Origin: CAWAMR01 sp963783095
GTDB taxonomy: Bacteria > Planctomycetota > Planctomycetia > Gemmatales > Gemmataceae
Assembly (NCBI GenBank): GCA_963783095.1
Contig: CAWAMR010000013.1
Location: 248,001-312,000, forward strand
DNA: 64,000 nt
Direction of reading: 5' to 3'
Positions 1-10,343 of the stretch are shown here, in pieces. Each line of letters opens with the position of its first letter. The first letter of the stretch is position 1. Below the pieces are notes generated by a model. It saw only the letters and a list, made by a program, of their open reading frames with translations. It searched no databases and was not told where the DNA came from. The position numbers and the translations under genes are program-made.

Positions 1-110
1 CGCTCTCGCTTGCCCCGGCCACAGCGCCGCCCGCCATCAATGGATTCGCCTTCGCCATCCGTCTGCACTCCAATCTCAATAAAGACCCTGCGGTGATCCA
101 TCGCGTTGGG
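1..110. other. Window edge without a supported gene
   Basis: Open frames run off the left edge on both strands: on the plus strand a frame closes with a stop at about 132-134, and on the minus strand a frame opens with an ATG at 99-101. Neither has a recognisable motif, so I cannot say which, if either, is coding. Confidence 0.3.
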
Positions 111-263
111 TTATGCTGGACTCTCTTCCAAAAGTAACTTTCCACCAGCCAAAAACTGTTGGTCTTCGATGTCGTAGAGAGAGCTTTCCGACTTATCCGC
201 GAGGTTCGCCACCAGTTGACCAAGACAGCAATCGGGCTGTCGATTGTGTAATTCTTTAAGCAT
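111..263 (-). CDS. Small conserved planctomycete-type hypothetical protein (50 aa)
   Basis: A 50-residue protein beginning MLKELHNRQPDC, with LGQLVANLA followed by a YDIEDQQFL segment. This pattern of a Leu-Gly-Gln-Leu helix followed by an acidic 'DIED' turn and a short C-terminal helix resembles a small hypothetical family I associate with planctomycetes; its function is unknown to me. I start it at the ATG at 261-263 rather than the upstream TTG at 303-305 because the homologous-looking part begins there. No clear ribosome binding site is visible. It lies last in a row of three small minus-strand frames (483-611, 274-468, 111-263), which could be one transcript. Confidence 0.5.
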   Translation of the reverse strand: MLKELHNRQPDCCLGQLVANLADKSESSLYDIEDQQFLAGGKLLLEESPA

Positions 264-273
264 CTGTAATAGT

Positions 274-468
274 TCACTTCGGCCTTCGGAGATTGGCTTC
301 GACAACCGTAAGCTTGATTATTACATACTCGGCTTCGAGATACTCACGCAACTCCACCAGCAGTTCCGGCACCGCACACGACACCTCAAGACGCAGCCAA
401 ACCGCGAGTACATAGTCGTACATTCTTGCCACTGGGCATACCTCTCTGGCACCTGAAATCACGGCCAT
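274..468 (-). CDS. Small hypothetical ORF (64 aa)
   Basis: ATG at 466-468; 64 codons with a segment rich in Leu, Glu and Val (PELLVELREYLEAEYVIIKL) that could form a helix and strand. I recognise no family. It would end 10 bases before the ATG of the next small gene at 263, as in an operon. The composition is plausible for protein, but the case rests only on frame and position. Confidence 0.3.
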   Translation of the reverse strand: MAVISGAREVCPVARMYDYVLAVWLRLEVSCAVPELLVELREYLEAEYVIIKLTVVEANLRRPK

Positions 469-482
469 GCGTCGGCATGATT

Positions 483-611
483 TTACTCGTCATACACGTC
501 ATCCGTAATGCGGAACGCGCCGCGTTGGCAGTAGTCTGCGAAGTCTGCTAACCCTTCGCGGGACCAGCCGTAGAAGAATGCCAGTAACTTCTTCATTGCT
601 TCCCATGTCAT
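483..611 (-). CDS. Small hypothetical protein (42 aa)
   Basis: ATG at 609-611, stop at 483-485. The sequence starts MTWEAMKKLLAFFYGW and ends in ITDDVYDE. An aromatic, amphipathic N-terminal half followed by a short acidic tail looks like a real small protein rather than random translation. It is the first of three small minus-strand frames. I do not recognise its function. Confidence 0.35.
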   Translation of the reverse strand: MTWEAMKKLLAFFYGWSREGLADFADYCQRGAFRITDDVYDE

Positions 612-615
612 TTGG

Positions 616-640
616 TCTTATTCGTGGTATTCGTGGTTAA
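616..640. repeat. Half copy of the TAACCACGAAT dispersed repeat
   Basis: Read on the minus strand this is TTAACCACGAATACCACGAA, the same core as the larger inverted repeats at 34574-34640 and 36441-36508. Here only one arm is present. It lies 5 bases beyond the stop codon of the minus-strand gene that ends at 646, the same gene-end position the other copies take. Confidence 0.55.
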
Positions 641-645
641 CCGCA

Positions 646-1746
646 TTAGCGTTGGTAGGCCGGCAAAAAGTGCAGGTAGATATCCAGTACTAGGCAGGCC
701 ATAGCGGTCGAGTAGACGCGATTGGGGTCCACAACAGCGATTTCCGATGTGCCCGCTGGAATCGGCCAACTGCCGTCTTTTTTATCTTGATATTCAAGCA
801 AGGTGTCGCGGATTCGTGGATGCCAGTCGTTCCAGTGCTTGCCGCCGAACTGATAGTGGGCCTGCATGGCATAGTAGTGGAAGTAATAAAAATACTGGAG
901 TCCGGAGGCTTCGAATTGTTCCTTGTTACTCGTGCGCAGATAGGATTTTAACACCTCTATCGACTTGGGAATGTTGGGGTCGTCGAACTTGCCGAGCAGT
1001 TGCATCGACAGGATCCCGGCCGCCGTCGTTTGCGGCCCCGCCGATGGTCCTTCGTAGCCGTAGCCGCCGGTGGGCGCTCCACAACGGCGAACATAGGCGA
1101 TCGCCTTTTCGATCACCTTCTCGCTCACTGGAATCTCTGCGTTGCTCGCAGCTCGCAGAGCAACGATTTGCATCACGCTCACACTGAGATCCTGATTATC
1201 CGGCGAGGGATTGTAGCGCCAGCCGCCCAGAGGCGATTGCGTGCGCTCGATGAGCTGCACCGCCTTGCGCAGTTTCGCTTCCAGCTCCGGGTCGGGGTCC
1301 ATCCCATACATCTCCGCCAGTGCCAGCGTTGCCAGTCCATGTTCATACATGCTGCTGAAAGAGAGATACCCCGTTTGCGGATTGGAGGTCGCCAGGAGGA
1401 ATTTTTTCCCTTTCTCCAACTGTTCGGGATACTTGCCCCGTTTGGGAACGTGACCGCGACCCATGTAAGCCAACAGGGCGAGACCATTGACGGCGTTGTT
1501 GTTGTGCCAGCCGCCATCCTTGCGCTGTTTGGACGTGATATATTCCAACCCGCGGTCGATCGCGTTGTTGACGCGCTCGACCATTTGCAATTCGCTTTTG
1601 GGCGCTACGCTGTCCAGCGGTCCAGCCTGTTTCGTCGGCTGCGTATCAGCCCCCGGCAGCAAGGCAAAGCCCAGCATCATTGCCAGGACGATCATTGCCC
1701 CGCGAAGTCGGCGCACTTTTCCCGGATGTCTTTCTTTGTTCGTCAC
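646..1746 (-). CDS. Prenyltransferase/squalene-oxidase repeat-containing secreted protein
   Basis: About 366 residues. After a basic start (KVRRLRG) comes a hydrophobic signal-like stretch (MIVLAMMLGFALLPG). The mature part is built of alpha-alpha toroid repeats with the typical turns DGGW, LGGWRYN, TGGYGYEG and DGSWP, as in squalene-hopene cyclase/prenyltransferase repeats. The cyclase DxDD acid motif is not evident, so I infer a toroid-fold exported protein of the planctomycete type rather than a terpene cyclase. The GTG at 1744-1746 is chosen because GAAAGG lies about 9 bases upstream. Alternatives are the TTG at 1855-1857 (adds 37 unlikely residues) and the ATG at 1693-1695 (starts at the hydrophobic stretch). 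Confidence 0.8.
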   Translation of the reverse strand: MTNKERHPGKVRRLRGAMIVLAMMLGFALLPGADTQPTKQAGPLDSVAPKSELQMVERVNNAIDRGLEYITSKQRKDGGWHNNNAVNGLALLAYMGRGHVPKRGKYPEQLEKGKKFLLATSNPQTGYLSFSSMYEHGLATLALAEMYGMDPDPELEAKLRKAVQLIERTQSPLGGWRYNPSPDNQDLSVSVMQIVALRAASNAEIPVSEKVIEKAIAYVRRCGAPTGGYGYEGPSAGPQTTAAGILSMQLLGKFDDPNIPKSIEVLKSYLRTSNKEQFEASGLQYFYYFHYYAMQAHYQFGGKHWNDWHPRIRDTLLEYQDKKDGSWPIPAGTSEIAVVDPNRVYSTAMACLVLDIYLHFLPAYQR

Positions 1747-2208
1747 AATGTAACCTTTCTGGCCGTGCCCCCGCAAAGCTGCCTCGGCTGATTCGCGAAT
1801 TTCCGGTCGATTGTCTTTGTAGGTATTGCACCATCCTGAAACCTCATTTTCACCCAAGACTCAATATTGAGTGATAGTCATCTCCCTCGTGAATCTGTGA
1901 TTGGTAAAGCTTGCACCAGTAAAACAGGATGCGCCTTCGGATACCCCTTCCCGGCCGCTATCTCCATTTCGATATTAAACATGCGCCGGATCGGAGTCCT
2001 GACCCATGACTGGCGGTGAACTTAGGAAAGGGTAAGTGTAGCAAAGGCTTATTGGTGTGAGTAGTTCGGTTGCGAAACGGTGGGATGAGAAAAAATCGAC
2101 GTTGAGAAACAATCGCTTCCTGTAGAAGAGCCTCATAGAATACCCGCGATTTCTTACTGATTCGGCAAACGCCGAATAGGCTGGCACTCTCAATCAGGAA
2201 TTCGCTGC
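1747..2208. other. Divergent intergenic region with a 14-bp palindrome
   Basis: This gap separates the minus-strand repeat protein from plus-strand fumC. It holds the perfect palindrome ACTCAATATTGAGT at 1859-1872, about 113 bases upstream of the GTG chosen for the minus-strand gene; it could be an operator. Nothing else is convincing; the overlapping frames on both strands look random. Confidence 0.35.
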
Positions 2209-3632
2209 ATGGCAACTCGAACCGAATCGGACAGTATGGGGAAGATCGAAGTTCCCACCGACCGCTATTATGGCGGTCAACCGCGCACTCGTTGATCCAT
2301 TTCGAGATCGGCGAAGATCGGATGCCGACCGCAGTCATCCGGGCCTTCGGCATCCTCAAGAAAGCCGCAACGCTGGTCAACTACGATCTGGGACTGTTCA
2401 AACCCAAAAAAGAAAGTGATCTGGACGCAAAAGCCAAGGTTGATTTGATCTGCCGCTCGGCAGATGAAGTCATTGAGGGGAAATTGGCCGATCATTTTCC
2501 GCTGCTCATCTGGCAAACCGGCAGCGGCACGCAGACGAACATGAACGTCAACGAGGTCATCGCCAATCGCGCCATCGAATTGGCCGGCGGGGTGATGGGG
2601 AGCAAGAAGCCGATCCATCCCAATGACGACGTCAATATGTCGCAGTCGTCCAACGATACTTTTCCCACAGCGATGCACATTGCCGCAGTTGAGGAGATTC
2701 AGCACTATCTGCTGCCCAGCGTCCAGGCTCTGCAAGAGACCTTGGAGAGGAAAGTGGTCGAGTTCAAGGATATCGTCAAAATTGGCCGGACCCACCTGAT
2801 GGATGCCGTCCCTTTGACACTGGGCCAGGAATTTTCCGGCTACGTCGCACAGATCGAATTTGCGTCTGAGTGTATCAAGGCCTCGCTTCCCGGGATGTAT
2901 GAACTGGCTCTGGGAGGAACCGCGGTCGGGACCGGGTCTGAATTCCCATCCCGAGTTTGCCGATCGGGTTGCCAAGAAAATCGCCCAGCTCACCGGATTG
3001 CCCTTTGAGACCGCGCCCAACAAGTTTGCCGCCCTCGCCGGCCATGAGGCCTTGACGGCCGCCAGCGGCGCGCTTAAAACGCTGGCCTGTGTCTTGATGA
3101 AAGTCGCCAACGACGTGCGGCTGGATGGCATCGGGACCGCGTTGCGGGCTGGGAGAACTCGTGATTCCCGAGAACGAACCAGGCTCCTCGATCATGCCCG
3201 GCAAAGTAAATCCCACCCAGTCGGAAGCGATGACCATGGTCTGCGTTCAGGTCATGGGCAATGACGCCGCGATCGGGTTCGCGGCCTCGCAGGGGAACTT
3301 CGAGTTGAATGTCTTCAAGCCCGTCATCATTCACAACTTGCTTCATTCCGTTCGGTTACTGACCGATACGTGCCGAATGTTCCGCGAGCACTGCGCGGAA
3401 GGGATTGAGGCAAACCGGAAACAGATCGATCGATACCTGCGCGAATTCGCTGATGCTGGTCACAGCGCTTAATCCCCACATCGGCTACGACAACGCCGCG
3501 AAGGTGGCCAAGACCGCACACGCCAACGGCACTTCATTGAAGGAGGAGTGCGTGAAACTGGGTCTGCTCAAGGCGGAGGACTTCGATCGAATCGTCCGGC
3601 CCGAAAAGATGATCCGGCCTGGGTTGGAGTAG
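2209..3632 (+). CDS. fumC: Class II fumarate hydratase, frameshifted
   Basis: Class II fumarase interconverts fumarate and malate in the TCA cycle as a cytosolic homotetramer. The start MATRTESDSMGKIEVP and the motifs SGTQTNMNVNEV, SQSSNDTFPTAMH, GRTHLMDAVP and the family signature GSSIMPGKVNP are all present, and the length (about 475 codons) fits. The ATG at 2209 follows an AGGA box. As sequenced the frame breaks four times: near 2275 (one base lost from a CAAACC context), near 2938 (extra T), near 3122 (extra G) and near 3446 (extra T). All conserved blocks survive on either side, so sequence error is likelier than decay. It stands alone, divergent from the neighbouring gene. Confidence 0.9.
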
Positions 3633-3660
3633 AAGTCAGAGGTCAGAAGTCAGAGGTCAA
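3633..3660. repeat. Tandem 14-bp repeat AAGTCAGAGGTCAG x2
   Basis: Two near-identical 14-base units (AAGTCAGAGGTCAG, AAGTCAGAGGTCAA) begin right after the fumC stop codon and end 35 bases before the ClC gene. It is similar in style to the tandem ACTGAAAACTGAAC units at 61058-61085. Confidence 0.7.
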
Positions 3661-3694
3661 ACGCTTCGCAAGCTGATACAAGAAAGACCCGTAA

Positions 3695-5613
3695 ATGAAC
3701 TCGCGCGATCCGTCCGAAGCAAACTCCCCTTCGCATCCGCTGCGCTGGTTTCCGGAGTTGCTGGAACTGGGCCAAAAACGGCTCCGACCCCAGGCCCGTC
3801 TGCTCGGCCTGTCACTGGTCGTCGGCATCATCGCCGGTGTCGGAGCCATCGTCTTCTTTTCGGCATGTCAAGTCGTTTTCCACTTTTCGCTCGATGCCAT
3901 TGCGGGTTACCATCCCAGCTCTCCCGGTGGAGAACCCGACCTTATCCGCGATACCGCCGAGACGCTTCATCCCTGGCTGCTCCTGATCGTTCCGACCATA
4001 GGCGGACTCCTCAGCGGCTTCATCGTCTACACCTTTGCCCCCGAAGCGGAAGGGCACGGCACCGATGCCGCCATTGCTGCCTACCATCATCAGGGGCAGA
4101 TTCGGCCGCGCGTGCCGCTGGTGAAGATCATCGCCAGTGCCTTGACGCTCGGCACAGGCGGTTCCGGCGGCCGGGAAGGGCCGATTGCGCAGATCGGCGC
4201 CGGCTTTGGATCATTCCTTGGGAATCTGTTGCGCTTGCGCCCCGCCGAACGGCGAATCCTGATGGCGGCCGGAATGGGTGCCGGCGTTGCCGCCATCTTC
4301 CGGCGCCGCTGGCCGGGGCACTGTTCGCCGCCGAGGTGCTGTACCGCTCGCCCGATTTCGAGTCCGAGGTCATCATCCCCGCTGGGCTTGCCAGCGTGAT
4401 GGCCTACTGCACCTTTGGCATGGTATTCGGCTGGGCACCGCTATTTTTCTTGCCCCCGGATCTGCTCAACGTGCTGTCTTTCACGCAGCCGCTCCATTTG
4501 CGTCAGTTACACCGGACTGGCGCTTTTCATGGTGGTGCTGGCGATGGTTTATACGCGCAGCTTTTATGGACTGACCTATGTCTTTCGCAAAGTGCCGATC
4601 CGGCCGCACTTCAAGCCTGCCATCGGCGCGTTTTTGACGGGCGCTGTCGGGCTTGGGCCTCTATTATCTTCTCAGTCGAGAGCCAACAAGTGCTTTCAGT
4701 CATGTCCGTTCGGTTACGGTTCCTTCAAGATGCCATGACCACTGCGCCAACATCCGGCTTCAGTCTCTATCTGGCGAGTCGTTCTGCTGGCCATAGCTCT
4801 GGGCAAGATCTGACGACCGGGCTGACGATCGGCAGCGGCGGTTCGGGAGGCGTTTTCGGTCCTTCGATGGTGATCGGCGGCTGCGGCGGGCGGAGCCATG
4901 GGCATCTTTCTGCACTGCAATCTGGCCGGCCCTGGTGCCGCACCCCGCCAGTTTCGTCATCGTCGGCATGGCCGGTTTCTTCGCCGCCGCCGCCAAGACG
5001 CCCTTCTCAACCCTGGTGATCGTCAGCGAAATGACCGGCAACTACAACCTCTTGTTGCCGACGCTCTGGGTGTGCGCCTTGACTTTCCTTCTCTCCGACG
5101 AGCAATCCATCTATAGCTCGCAGGTTGAAAGCCGTTCCCGCTCGCCGGCTCATCAAGGCGATTATGTGCGCGACGTGCTGGCTGGCCTGAAGGTCGAGCA
5201 ATTCCTCACTCTTCCACAGGATGTGCCCGTGCTTCATCCCGAAGACAATCTCGCACAGGTGCTCGATCGATTGAGCAACACTCCTTACTCAACCCTTCCT
5301 CTAACGGATGAAGAAGGACATTTCCTGGGTATCGTCACGCTGGAACAGGTCCATCTGGCCTCACAGTTGCCGGATTTACAAATCGATACTCCTGGCCGCG
5401 GATCTCGCGCGTACCGATGTGGAGCCGTTGCACTGCGGCGATCCGCTCGACCGCGCCCTTGAGTTGTTTGTCGAGAACGACCTGGATGAACTGCCCGTCG
5501 TCGATGAGAGTCCACAGCCGAAAGTCATCGGCATGGTGAAACGATCCGAAGTTTCGAGCACCTATCTCCGTCACGTTCACGGGATAATAAACCGAAGAGT
5601 AGCTGCCAACTGA
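3695..5613 (+). CDS. ClC-family chloride channel/transporter with CBS pair, frameshifted
   Basis: An inner-membrane ClC protein of about 640 residues. In order: a cytosolic N-terminus, membrane helices beginning LLGLSLVVGIIAGVGAIVFF, the selectivity-filter loop GSGGREGPIAQIGAG holding the gating glutamate of GREGP, the second filter GSGGSGGVFGPSMVIGG, and after the last helices (TLVIVSEMTGNYNLLLPTL) two cytosolic CBS domains (PVLHPEDNLAQVLD..., then DPLDRALELFVENDLDELPVVD). The GREGP Glu suggests Cl-/H+ exchange or gated conduction. The reading frame breaks about six or seven times (near 4300, 4495, 4665, 4790, 4900, 4935 and 5395), yet all motifs are present in order, so indel errors are likely. 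No neighbour suggests a specific physiological role. Confidence 0.85.
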
Positions 5614-5725
5614 CTGCCGAATGCCGGCGAAAAGCCAATCCGGCCCGGCGCGGTGAAACTCCCTCGGTAAGGGGATTGAGAGGGAGTGCAATCGTTTTCG
5701 GTCAACGGGAAAGCAGCGACACGCT

Positions 5726-5908
5726 TCAGCTCGCTCCGACAGCTGTGGATACGTTGCTGAATGTGTTGTTGGCGTTGGAGCCGAGCGTGCTGATCGCGGC
5801 GATGCAGACGACGATGATGAGCGCCAGCATCACGGCATACTCGACGGCGGTCGGCCCGTCTTCCTGCTTCAAAAAACGGACCAGTTTTCGAATAAATTGG
5901 CACATCAT
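5726..5908 (-). CDS. Flp family type IVb pilin
   Basis: A 60-residue pilin. The N-terminus MMCQFIRKLVRFLKQEDGP is followed by the prepilin motif TAVEYAVMLALIIVVCIAAI: a short basic leader, then the Glu-Tyr pair at +5/+6 and a hydrophobic helix, as in Flp/Fap pilins assembled by Tad secretion systems for adhesion. The ATG at 5906-5908 follows AAGGGGA by six bases, a very good ribosome site, so the long upstream extension of this frame is rejected. No tad genes (prepilin peptidase, ATPase, secretin) lie in this window; the gene is isolated here. Confidence 0.85.
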   Translation of the reverse strand: MMCQFIRKLVRFLKQEDGPTAVEYAVMLALIIVVCIAAISTLGSNANNTFSNVSTAVGAS

Positions 5909-6221
5909 ACTAAATCCCCTTAAATGAGATGTTGCCTGGGCAGGGATGCCGCAAAAAGGTGGGTGACGACGAGAATCCCATGAAACCCAGAGTTGTCCAA
6001 AACCAAGATACGTGAAATGACACGGGGATGTCAAAGCAACTGCAAGGCTTTTTTTTCCGTTTTGACCGGATGAACTATGCTGCCAGGCAAGAATTCCGGC
6101 GACTGTAAAATGGAGATTGTTTTGGAGCCTTTTTCGCGCAGCCCGAGTGCGTGGTCAAGGCCTATTTTTTGGGTGAAGTCAAATCGGTCGATGATGCAAC
6201 CTCTTCGAGGTAAAGACACGC
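5909..6221. other. Intergenic region upstream of the pilin
   Basis: The gap between the pilin start and the inferred stop of the PSD1 gene. An open minus-strand frame continues through it to 6031, but I treat that as read-through caused by a frameshift at the end of the PSD1 gene. A run of eight T at 6050-6057 is present; I see no clear terminator stem. Confidence 0.4.
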
Positions 6222-8895
6222 CTATTCCACGAACAAGCAAGTCGTTCGCGTTGAACAATATCCGGCACAGATTGGCCATGCCGTGTTTCGCCGCGTATTG
6301 CTTCATTTGTTTCATTTCATTCCCGGTCAGTTCGTGTCCCCAGAGGCGTAGACATGCCAGGTTGATTTGTTTGTCCCGATCGTTGGATTGCTTTTCCAAT
6401 ACCCTTGCCAGCGCCTGAGCGTGAACGAGCATGAATTCGTTGTTGATCAGTGCCAGCGCTTGCGGTGCGGTGATGGAAGTATTTCGCGAAGGCGTGGCGA
6501 CGGATGCATCGCAACCATCGAGGCAATCGATGAACGAATCGGGCAGCGTGCGGAACACGAATCGATAGACACTTCGGCGATGCCCTTCCGGTCGATCCCA
6601 GTTGAATTTGCCGTACTCTACTATCGGAGTAACGTGAATTCCGGGCCGCATCGCAAACTGTTGATCGGATGGCCCGCCCATCTTGCGGTTGAGGCATCGC
6701 TGATGAGCAGCACGGCATCCCGCACTTGCTCGGCATCGAGGCGCAGAGCGCTGCATTCGCCACAGAAAGCGGTTATCTCCGTCGATTTTCGCGTAATCGG
6801 CATGGTGTCGCGAGGATTGTCGATATACGGCGCTGGTCACCAATAATCGGTGCATCTTCTTCCACGATCCGCCCTGATCGCGGAACTCGCAGGCCAACCA
6901 ATCGAGCAATTCAGGATGCGACGGCAGGCTCCCCATTTTTCCGAAGTCGTTCGGCGTATCGACCAGTCCCCGACCGAAATGATAATGGCATATTCGGTTC
7001 ACTGCCGACCGCCAGGTCAGCGGATTCTTGGGATCGCTAAGCCAGCGCACCATTGCCGCGCGTCGATCACCTTCGGAATAATCTTTGGGCAAATCGAGTT
7101 TACCTGTCCATCCCGGCAGGCAGGTAACGGTTCCCGGCCCAACTTCGGCACCAGGCCGGCGAATCTCACCGCGTTTGAGCACGTGAACTGCACGAGGTTT
7201 GTCAACCGGTCGATGGCTGCCATCCGGCATGAAATACTTGCCGGCGGCGTAGACCATTGCCGGTGGCGGAATCGCGGCCAATTCCGCGGCCGTCTTTTCT
7301 CGCAAGACATGCAAGCCAAGTTGTTGCCACTGCTGTGTCGATCGCTGGCCCGTTGGTGTTGCAATTATGGTTGCGATCGCTTCGGGAAGCGGCGAGATCG
7401 TGCCCGCGTTGTCAGTGGTTGCAGCAATGCGGAACCGCCCAATCAGATGGCCGCCTCCGTGTCGTTGTTGGAGTTGGAAGATCAGTTCGGTTTCCTTGCC
7501 ATCGCCGAGCGGCTCCTTGAGTGGAAAGATCGCTTGATGCGATTTGCCGATTTGCGGGTAAATCCCCCAGGCGGTGGCGACATTGCCATCGACGGCATGT
7601 TGAATGGTCCAGCCCGGCTGGTCGTAATCGCTGATTGGCTGTCCGAGCTTGACTGCTTGTGCCTGTTTCTGGGGAATCGAATGGAGCAACTGAAACTCAC
7701 TCAGATGAAGATTGCCGTTATCTTGCCGGCCTGGACCATGCAGAGGCAAGCTGTCATCGGTCAGAACTTCCAAACGAAAGGCCCGGATACCCTTGGTCGC
7801 CGTTTTCACGGTCACGATATACGTATCACGTTCGGGCCGCTTGCCTTCGGAACGGATGGAGCCATCCGGCAGTTTCTTGAGAGTCGATCCCTCGGTGGAG
7901 ATGATGCTAATCGTTTCGAGAGGTTGCCATCGCACCAATTTTTCTTTCTGAGTTTTCTCAAAGGCAGCGAGTTCATCCCGAAACTTGTTCCCAGCGATTC
8001 GATCGAGAACCGTCCGATCTTTGCGTTCGATCGCGCCAGAAGCTCCTTCAACGCCGTCCGCTTTTGATGCAACTTGGGATCGGTTTCAAACGATCGATCG
8101 CCTCGTCCGGCACCGGCGAAGACCGCTTGCAACTGGTAGTATTCCATCTGCTTGATGGGATCGAATTTATGATCGTGACAGCGCGCAATGAGCGGTCAGG
8201 CTCTGAAACGTGGACATCACGCTCGTGACCATTTCATCGCGATCGAGATAGTAGCCGACTTGCCGATCGATGCTATCTTCGCGGATGTCGCGCAGCGAGC
8301 TTTCATCCCAGGGGCCGGCGGCAAGGAAACCAAGTGCGGCAATCAACTTGGGTTGATCGGGAAACATGGCATCGGCGGCAATCTGTTCCTGCACGAAGCG
8401 CACGTAAGGCTTATCGGCATTGAACGATTCGATCAGATAATCGCGATAGGGCCAGGCATTGGGCCGAACGCGATCCTGATCGTGACCGTGCGTTTCGGCG
8501 TAGTGAACGACATCCATCCAGTGCCGTGCCCAGCGTTCCCCATAATGGGGTGAAGCAAGCAACCGATCGACGAGCTTTTCGTAGGCATCCGGCGACTTGT
8601 CGTTGAGGAAGGCATCGATCTCGGTTGGGGTCGGCGGTAAGCCGATGAGATCGGAATTGAGTCGTCGAATCAACGTCCGCCGATCGGCTTCGGGTGCCGG
8701 AGCAAGCCCGTGCTCTCGAAGTTTGGCGAGGATGAAGGCATCAACGGGAGTTCGCACCCACGCGGAATCTTTTCCGGTCAGCTTTGGTGGTGCGGGCTGT
8801 TTGAGTGGCCGAAACGACCACCAGGGTTCCTCCGCATGGAGGGTCGAAGCGAGCAATAGCAGCGTCAGAGCGGGATGGAGAACATTGCAAATCAT
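6222..8895 (-). CDS. PSD1 domain protein (DUF1549-DUF1553, cytochrome-c-like), frameshifted
   Basis: A planctomycete-type exported protein of roughly 890 residues. It begins MICNVLHPALTLLLLASTLHA (signal peptide; start at 8895). The DUF1549 part shows ADRRTLIRRLNSDLIGLPP and YGERWARHWMDVVHYAETHG, then the haem-like CHDHKFDPI motif at about 8155-8180. DUF1553 follows, with LTWRSAVNRICHYHFGRGLVDTPNDFG, HPELLDWLA and ITAPQALALINNEFM. Frames break near 8180, 7960, 6742 and 6660. At the end, skipping one G gives NANDLLFVE and stop at 6222-6224, the usual end of the family, so I end it there rather than at 6031. Proteins of this kind are often paired with DUF1501; here the DUF1501 gene lies 32 kb away. 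The biochemical role is not established. Confidence 0.85.
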
Positions 8896-9113
8896 CTTGG
8901 ATTCCCGGCGTCGTGCGATGCGGCGAATAATTAGTAGTATACTCGAAAGCATGGCACCGAACTCTCGACTCGTCCCGTGCAGTTCCGTTGGAGATCCGGA
9001 AACGCTACGATCAATCGCGCCACCATGCTCCCGACCCAGAAGTAGTAGCTCACCAATAAGGAATTGTATCGGCGATCCGATCGATGTCCGCAGACCGTGA
9101 AGAGGTTTTACCT

Positions 9114-10008
9114 ATGTCGTTACCGGATCCGCCGCCCAAGAGTTCGTGGCCGATCGAGTTGCTCGACGAGGCAGAACGGTTGGGCAAGCCCGACGCCGTT
9201 TTTTCCACAGCGAAAGGCACCATCGGGGCCACGTTTATCTGCGGCATCGCCGGCATCGTTTTTGGAATCATCGCGAATCTCGTGTACTGGTTGGTGTTGG
9301 ATAATCCTCAACCTGCGGGAAAAACGACGATCAGAATCCTCGTGATCGTGCTCGCATTAGTCCCGCTTGCCGGTATCGGCTTTCTCATTTCGGCCTTGCG
9401 AAACAAAGGAGTCTGGGTGCTCGTTTACCGGGACCGTCTCCTGCACTGGAGGCGCGGCGAGGTCAAGGAGTTTCGGTGGAAGGAGATTCGGAGCATTACC
9501 TTTTCCGGCGTCCAGACTTTTGGCGAACCGGAAATCGAACGGGATGAGGACGATCGAATCGTGCCGCACGTGGTTGCCCATCCAAGCGAACTCATTGGTC
9601 AGTTGGAGGCTCAACCTGATTCGAAAAGATGAAGAAAGAGCGTTTATTCCCGAACAGATCAGCGAATCATCCGAACTTTGCCGCTTGATTCAGGAAAAGA
9701 CTTTTGAACTGGCCTGGCCACGAGCACTGAAACGCTTGCAGGATAATGACGAGTGCGAATTCGGACTCATTGGCCTGTCTCAAGAGGGACTGATTAGCGA
9801 TAAGGATTCGACGGGTACAGTAAAGTCCAAGCTTCTTCGCTGGGAAGAAATCGGCACAATAAAGACAGAGAATAGCCTGCAAATCAACAAAAAGAAATCC
9901 TGGCGTCCGTGGGTGGCTATCAACCTGTGGAACCTACAAAATCCCCACGTTTTTTTCGCGTTGATCGCAACCAAAAACGAATGGATCGAGGAGAATGAAC
10001 ATGATTGA
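9114..10008 (+). CDS. DUF6585-like membrane protein, one frameshift
   Basis: About 297 residues. The N-terminal half has two membrane helices (GATFICGIAGIVFGIIANLVYW and ILVIVLALVPLAGIGFLIS). The C-terminal half has two similar segments with a PH-like pattern: VYRDRLLHWRRGEVKEFRWKEI, and later FGLIGLSQEGLISDKDS ... LLRWEEIGTI. This Trp-x-(Asp/Lys)-Glu-Ile repetition resembles DUF6585 proteins. The frame shifts near 9610. The start ATG at 9114 follows AGAGG; the frame extends upstream to 9084 but without a ribosome site. The stop overlaps the next gene's start, suggesting cotranscription. The function is unknown. Confidence 0.65.
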
Positions 10009-10303
10009 CGGCGAAATCTCGCTCCACGAGAGTCAAGTTATCTCCGGCGAATCTCAGGAACATTTCTGGCATGTTGTCCGAGCGTGCCTACGGGAATTCC
10101 ACAATGCTTCCCAAACCGTTTTGGATACTGCGTCCGAACTGCGCCAAAAGATTGATGTCGCTCCTATCGAGGAAGTAGAGCTTTTCTTCCACGGTGAACC
10201 TTTCAATATCGCTTGCGGCCTGGCCGGTCACCCGTTGCCGATAGAGCCGTGCTTGGAAAGGTATCTTGTGATACGTGACGGCGGGGACCAATGTGACGAA
10301 TGA
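10001..10303 (+). CDS. Hypothetical protein (100 aa), second gene of an operon
   Basis: ATG at 10001 with GAGGAG seven bases upstream; it overlaps the end of the preceding gene by 8 bases, so the two are translationally linked. The sequence begins MIDGEISLHESQVISG and has an acidic helical middle (ELRQKIDVAPIEEVELFF) and C-terminal PCLERYLVIRDGG. I recognise no family. The in-frame ATG at 9995 is too close to the ribosome site. Confidence 0.6.
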   Translation: MIDGEISLHESQVISGESQEHFWHVVRACLREFHNASQTVLDTASELRQKIDVAPIEEVELFFHGEPFNIACGLAGHPLPIEPCLERYLVIRDGGDQCDE

Positions 10304-10343
10304 CGCGGAGCCACGCTTTCTCGGACATCGCATTCCGCAGAGC

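Noticed and set aside
2209..3632. Programmed ribosomal frameshifting in fumC and other broken genes
   Set aside because: Breaks are numerous, of both signs and lack slippery heptamers with downstream structure; errors explain them better.
6031..6221. C-terminal extension of the PSD1 frame
   Set aside because: Removing one base gives the family's usual end (NANDLLFVE-stop) at 6222; the extension has no homology.
6850..8067. A 405-codon open frame on the plus strand
   Set aside because: It lies wholly opposite the PSD1 gene, whose motifs (LTWRSAVNRICHYHFGRG, ITAPQALALINNEFM) are clear. High GC leaves long antisense frames.
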